Of a stretch of DNA of 64,000 nucleotides, positions 58,977 through 64,000 are shown piece after piece. A program made the translations under genes and the position numbers. The notes under the pieces are model-generated. The model saw only the letters and a list, made by a program, of their open reading frames with translations. It was not told the DNA's origin and did no database searches. Source of the stretch: Hericium rajendrae (taxonomy: Eukaryota; Basidiomycota; Agaricomycetes; Russulales; Hericiaceae); the NCBI GenBank assembly GCA_033439255.1, contig CM065884.1, positions 62,001 to 126,000 of the forward strand, written 5' to 3'. Numbering within the stretch: the stretch's first letter is position 1; each line of letters starts with the position of its first letter.

Positions 58977-59944
58977 TCATTGTTCGTCTGTACGAGCCTG
59001 CACGTATAGTCGCTGGCACGACATACTCATAAACAAGGTTTCAGCATCCCAGCAGTACGCATTGTGCAATGCGTCTTTATACCTGAGAGGCAGTATCAAC
59101 TAACGCTAACGGGAACATGTTAGGCTTGGAAATGACGTACTTTAAAACCTTCTTCCTCGGAATAATCTTCCCGCCAATATGCTAGAGAGAGACTTAGACC
59201 GAGCAGCAGCGACCAATAAAATTGCTTACGCAATGAAGAGTGACTCTCCCCTTCAAAGTTTTCCGGAGGCGTGAAGGTAAGAAGAGATTCGCCGTCCGGT
59301 TCCAGCGTGAAATTGAGGCTATTCAATGCCAAACAACGTGACAAGCATCATACTTACATTTACACATTCTTGCCGATTGAAGATGCCCTTACTCTTTATC
59401 TCTACCAAAGATGGCGCGAAATACTTGTGTACTCGACCATTCGTCAGACATTTGATTATGCGTAGAGGATTCACTGTGTAAGCTACTTCTTGACAAGTAG
59501 TTGACCAGAGTAGACTTGATCCGCCATGCAGCGAGACGACTGGGGCCAGACGCGATGTCCGTCATCTCCCAGAGCCAGTCGTCTGACACGCTGAGCGCAC
59601 AGACGTTATGCCAGAGCCCGTTGACGGTCGTCATGTGCTCAAGCGGTGTGTGCGTTGTGAATGTGCACGTAAGCTGCTGCCCGTAGCGCTTCGCCTTCTG
59701 CATCGTGGCGCACCCGGTGCTGGTCGGCATGGAGAGGGACTGCAGGCGCAGAATACAAGGGGGCGAGACGGGGACGCCGAATGCCTGGAGCGATTCGTGG
59801 ACGCTACAGACTGGTTCCTCGCTTGGTTTACTGTAAACAGGAGGACAATGGAGTCGTTTAAGCGCAGCCACGAGGTCAGAATTTGTTAGTTTCTATACAG
59901 CTCAGGACATACCGGAGCTTGTATAATGACTTGTACCGATTCAT
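58977..59944 (-). CDS. Four-exon gene, 256 residues, unknown function
   Basis: Exons in gene order: 59944-59913, 59830-59393, 59318-59141 and 59099-58977. All phases and GT-AG borders agree, and a stop directly precedes the ATG (MNRYKSLYKLRKPSEEPVCS). Visible segments are LECHMTT-like middle parts (TPLEHMTTVNGLWHNVCALS, DDWLWEMTDIASGPSRLAAW) and LNFTLEPDGESLLTFTPPEN. A hydrophobic helix (FYWSLLLGLSLSLAYW) follows, and the end is LPLRYKDALHNAYCWDAETL. One membrane helix is possible. Not recognised. The exact phase closure over four exons in a region full of relics argues for a living gene. Confidence 0.6.
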
Positions 59945-60637
59945 CTAGCAGAGATGGGAGCGGAGATTTGCCAGTAGAGACAAAGCTCAGAGCGACGACC
60001 GAGCGGGTCCGGAGACATTGGTGAACGCATGTTTGTCGAAGCATGTTTGAGACACCGCTTCGTAAAGACGCTTAGTAAGCAGTCCAGATGCGCATGTCAA
60101 CCTGCGGACGTTTCACTGATCACGATATTGCGCCTCCCTATTGGCATTTTACTTTTCCATTGCAACATGGGCGACATCGAACTACCCATAACCAACGTAG
60201 GGGACTTAGACATTTCTGTTCAATCTCAGATAGGTGGACAAACTCGCAATTTGTCAACGCTAATCAGCCGATCAGGACCGGTCACCGGTTATTCTGGTTA
60301 TTAGCCTCGACGGAACAAGTTTCCCCCTCCGAACTAAACATTTCATCAACTGGTCATCAAACTTACCACCTCCGTCTCCCTCTAAGTAACACAAATCACA
60401 TCGTTCAATTCTGTGCGGTGTGACATGCAGGAAAACCTCGCAGCCAGACCTGGTTTCTTATGAGACCAGGAGACCGGGAATGGTACCCTTAAGACAACAA
60501 GACAGTCGTTTCTTGATACACGCCCCGCACTGCGCCGTGATTAACATCGCAAAGCGCAAGCTTCGTAACTGTGCTACTGTATCGCGTCACGCATGTAAGA
60601 TCTGGGAGAAGTGATCTCTTTCGCACATTATGTTGTC
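59945..60637. other. 3' flank of the Tnp2 transposon
   Basis: Presumably holds the element's 3' end. No CACTA-type terminal repeat was identified here. A short imperfect hairpin 'cctggt...accagg' lies at 60449-60470. Confidence 0.4.
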
Positions 60638-63600
60638 CTAATATGCATCATCTGCAGGGAGATCAGCAGCGACGTCTTTCACGTCCTCCTCGACATCGTC
60701 AAAATCTGGGAGCAATGCAGAAGTGACCATCTATATGATATGGCATAGGTCAGAAACGATTCTCTATATGCGATGTTCTAAACATACCGTATCAAGTGGC
60801 AAGACATGGACGCAAGGTCTGGATATCGTGGGCATGACCATGGCCGTCTTCGCGAAATGGCAGACGATGTCCGTAGCGCGAACAACGAATTCAGCGCTAT
60901 AATGATCGTAATAGAGGTGCCCCGTTCCAAATGGGAAATGACGGTAGTTATCGCAAGCAGCATCATCCTTCGATAGGTCGCTGAGTGTCCGGACTATGAC
61001 GAACGGTTCATTTGCGAATATCCCATCCTTCTGCAGAAATATACCCTCAATGCGACCTGCTTTCTCTACACTGTCTTGCAATCAAAAAATGACGTTGCTA
61101 TCCTTCGGGGACTTTTTGTATGTCTTGTACGTCACTCCTTTTATGAAGACTGTCGGAGAGAAGAAGCATCGTCTTGAGAGGAAGCGTTGCCCTACCATTT
61201 TCCGAGCGGTGTCCACGAACGTGGAACCTGGTTGAATGGCTTCTACAGCTTCGAAAAAGGCTTCATATGTCTCGTCTTCTAGGCTACCTTCCTTTGCTGT
61301 AGTAGGAAGAGAGAATGATTGTGTCGTATTAAGGGTGTCTTGCACGCGTGTTCCACGGCGATCCTCGGTAGAAAATGCTTTGTAGCCTTCGACAAGCTCA
61401 AGCACAGTTTCCCTGACGATCGGATCCTGCATAAGTGGTCGAAAGTTGGCGCTCCGGCATGATTGCTTGATGAATGTGGTTTCGAGCTCCCCTGTTGGCA
61501 TGACGAGTCATGAAGTTGTAAGGGATGGAAGGCAGTAATGGTTACTTGCCGAACTTTTGATTCGTATTTTCTTGTTGGAGAAGATAATTATATCGCTCAA
61601 ATGCAAATGCCCGCCATGCATGTACAGAGCCAAATGACCGTAGGAAATCACCGAGATGTAAGGCCACATGATGGTTTGGGACAACCCTCGCATCCTTGTA
61701 TAAGTCTTTCATCTTGTTGAGATAGCGTGCCATTAGCTTGTCATATAAGACGCTGTGTTTCGCTGTGACCACTCGCATGGTACCAATCTCGACGGCAACG
61801 ATAAGGTCAATAAAGTTCGAAAGCATCTCCTTGAAGAGGCCATTATCACCACCCCACAACCTGACGAGCGTTATTGGCAGATGGATTGTACATAGACTCC
61901 TCCACTGGTCTGCGCTTGGCTTTCCAAAACGAGTGGATCCAATGCTGCTAGGTGCAGGACTGACCCATGCTGGGAGCTCTGTTTTCGCCATGTCCGCGCG
62001 CATTTCACTGAGGATAGTTCGGCCAAGTACAGCTTTCTTTGGTTTTCGATTAGCCCGCTTCCTGTCTGGCGATGCAGAACGAGATTCAGGCTCTGGACGG
62101 TCATGCTTTCCTACACCGGCAGCATCATCCGCATGTTCATCTTCACTGATTTGGCTGCTGCGGCTGCTTTCGGAATTGCCGGTATCGCCATGATTTTTCT
62201 ACAGGAGAGCCGCTTTTTAGTAAGTAGTGATGGAATTAAAATTTACGCACCCATTGTAGGAGCCGAGCAACTACAATCGGTTTCTTGCCTGACGCTGAAA
62301 TCTTGCGGTTCTCGCAGAGGGCAGAAAGTATGACCATAGTCCAGCACTGCAGATCGTCCTCTTGAACTGGATGAGGCGCACTGGTAAACCATGCGTCGAT
62401 GGCCGCTATATCCTGCACCAGTTTACGTTGTTTTTCTTTGGAAGCCAGGCCCCTAGAGGTTTTGATAGTCGGAAGTGGTGGTGCGACAAGAAGGTTGTTA
62501 TCAGATCTCTGCGGCATAATAAGTAATGTTCGGGAACATGGGCGTCAAGTCTGAAGATCGGAAAGAATGACTTACCCAGGACAGTAATCGAAGCGCAAGA
62601 TCCGTCTTGTTCCCATTCGAGATGAGCTTCAGTTCCTTGCAGAGGCTGACGAGTATGGAACGATCGTAAAAAATCATTGCCTGCATGTGGATCGGGATTT
62701 CAGATCGTAATCGTGCTTCGGCGTGCTTCACATCTTTATTTTCTGGCATCAATTGTTGGGCCCCTTGCCCGTGTGGAATTGAGTTCTCGTCAGCAGGAAA
62801 GGTTGGAGGCGAAGGATCATGGTGAGCACCCGACGGCGTCTTCGGATCTGACGTAGAAGCTACTTCGGGCGCTGCAGTCTGGGCTAGTAACGGGCCCGAA
62901 GGAGAGAAATCATCCTTGGAACCCGCGTCGCCCAGTTGGCCATCTAACGAGGAATTTGAGAGCTGTTCGCACAGGGCTTTGAGATCGGCCTCTGGTGCTT
63001 TTTCTCTCTGCCGCGCACTCATATTCAGATTCGATATCAATAGTCTGACAACATGGACTCACCCAGCTCTGCAGATGCTTGAGCAGCATCGCCTTCGTGC
63101 TTGCCCTGCGAAGACCGAGATCTAGACACAGATGCCAAACCAGCGGTTTCTTGGACGCTTTCAGAGCTTTAAATTTCTGATCAAGGAGAAGCTGCTTTGC
63201 CTTTCTCATAGCGAGTGGGTTGGGCCTGGCGGGCATAGGGCGTGGAGGATGATTACCGGGGTCCTCGTCATCGGCTGCTATATCCATTCCCCACAATGTT
63301 CGGCAGTGATATTTCAGCACTCCCAGATAGAGGTTGTGCATGGAGTCGATCACCGTAAATAAAAGGGGATTCCAATAAGGCAGTCGAAGCAACTCCGACC
63401 ACCATAGGCCGTACGTCTCATAGATATGTTGTTGATCATCTGGTGTTTTGGCGTTCTTCCACGCTGTTGCAAGCCTGATATGCTCCTCTGGATCTCGCGT
63501 TGGCCAACGCTCCCGATCAAATTCCTCAATCCGGTCAAGTGGTAGTAGACAATAAGAGCAGAATGTGTTCGAGGAATGTCCAGAAAAACCGGCAGCTTGT

Positions 63601-64000
63601 TTCGCTCCAAGCATATCAGAAACCAGAGGGATGAGGACAGCTTTGACTAGGCGGCCCCTGTCGCGGTTCGCTGTGCGAGACAAAAATACGCCAGGCGTCC
63701 AAAATGGAAGCAAATCATCGACGAGGAGAGCCAGAAAATGATTGAGTTCTCCATGTGAGGGTTTTGATGGACCAGGAACAACCCCCACAAGGTACATGTT
63801 TTCGGGAAGATAGCGGAGGTGAGGTGGGAGATTAAGGCAGACCATATAAATGCCTGTGACGCTGACACTCTGTTTCGCTGCTTTCGTGCCGAATGGATTG
63901 AACCCGTCAACATTAAGGCTGAAGACCAACCGACTCTCTCCTGCATTATCCGGGTGAAGAAAAGACTTTCCGTCGGGGCCAAGAAAGGCCGCGAACGTCC
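60638..64000 (-). mobile_element. tnp2: Tnp2-type (CACTA-like) DNA transposon, transposase gene, 5' end outside window
   Basis: The transposase runs in from the right edge. Exon 64000-63063 has the Tnp2 core: LVFSLNVDGFNPFGTKAAKQ, YMVCLNLPPHLRYLPENMYL, VGVVPGP, the Cys pair FCSYC, and the acidic IDSMHNLYLG. Later exons are 63007-62576, 62508-62251 and 62198 to about 61553. They are followed by the exon starting GELETTFIKQSCRSANFRPL (about 61490-61130), VEKAGRIEGIFLQKDG (from about 61070) and the last exon 60730-60638 (MVTSALLPDFDDVEED). All joins examined keep phase, one through a GC-AG intron near 61552. Three SAP-like modules sit between the core and the C-terminal part. The linker has acidic and basic (KRANRKPKKAV) patches. 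No break was seen, so the element may be autonomous. TIRs were not located. Confidence 0.85.
62251..63149 (-). other. Three SAP-like modules inside the Tnp2 transposase
   Basis: Module 1 is at 63149-63063 (HLCLDLGLRRASTKAMLLKH, ends LQSW), module 2 at 62659-62576 (LCKELKLISNGNKTDLALRL, ends LSW) and module 3 at 62334-62251 (LCENRKISASGKKPIVVARL, ends LQW). Each fits the SAP pattern L-x2-LC-x3-L-x5-G/S-x-K-x2-L-x2-RLL, and each ends in Trp exactly at a phase-0 GT donor. SAP motifs bind DNA, often AT-rich. Confidence 0.65.

Overview
The window is nuclear DNA of an agaricomycete fungus, probably a wood-decay type. The evidence is short introns of about 50-80 bases, dense multi-exon genes, a GC-rich gene-bearing part, a DUF6534 membrane protein and, above all, seven loci of the FunK1 fungal-type protein kinase family, which is expanded in mushroom-forming fungi. 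No tRNA, rRNA or CRISPR array was found. Exon borders were derived by hand from splice signals, reading phase and family motifs.

Layout. 1-12 kb holds ordinary genes: a DUF6534 membrane protein, a small Pro/Ala-rich protein, a decayed region with three diverged repeats, a secreted sedolisin protease and a MYND-finger protein with an MSS51-like C-terminal domain. 12-26 kb is FunK1 territory: intact FunK1-A (minus), a decayed region with an integrase-like fossil, two perfect hairpins and a dispersed 22-base repeat, a plus-strand FunK1 relic, a truncated minus-strand FunK1-B with a changed catalytic loop, and intact FunK1-C (plus). 26-34 kb holds a membrane-anchored SDR, an unknown protein and a complete BST1/PGAP1 GPI inositol-deacylase. 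34-45.5 kb holds intact FunK1-D, relic FunK1-E, an MFS drug/H+ antiporter-like transporter and decayed FunK1-F. 45.5-60 kb is a graveyard with minus-strand relics of host genes resembling HRD3/SEL1L, STE23/insulysin and ENP2/NOL10. Among them lie spliced small genes that no long open frame reveals (54.1-54.4, 56.1-57.6 and 59.0-59.9 kb). 60.6-64 kb is a Tnp2-type (CACTA-like) DNA transposon, cut by the window edge. Its transposase looks intact and carries three SAP-like modules, each ending exactly at an exon border.

The most interesting system is the FunK1 cluster. The three intact members share one five-exon plan. Their N-terminal half carries a PD...ExK signature like that of PD-(D/E)XK nucleases, ahead of an unusual kinase (HRD loop, DLD in place of DFG). 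A, C, D and the decayed F also share an upstream element, ACGCGATCAYG, about 200 bases before the start codon in A, C and D. The members may therefore have been co-regulated nuclease-like/kinase proteins that expand and decay by duplication.
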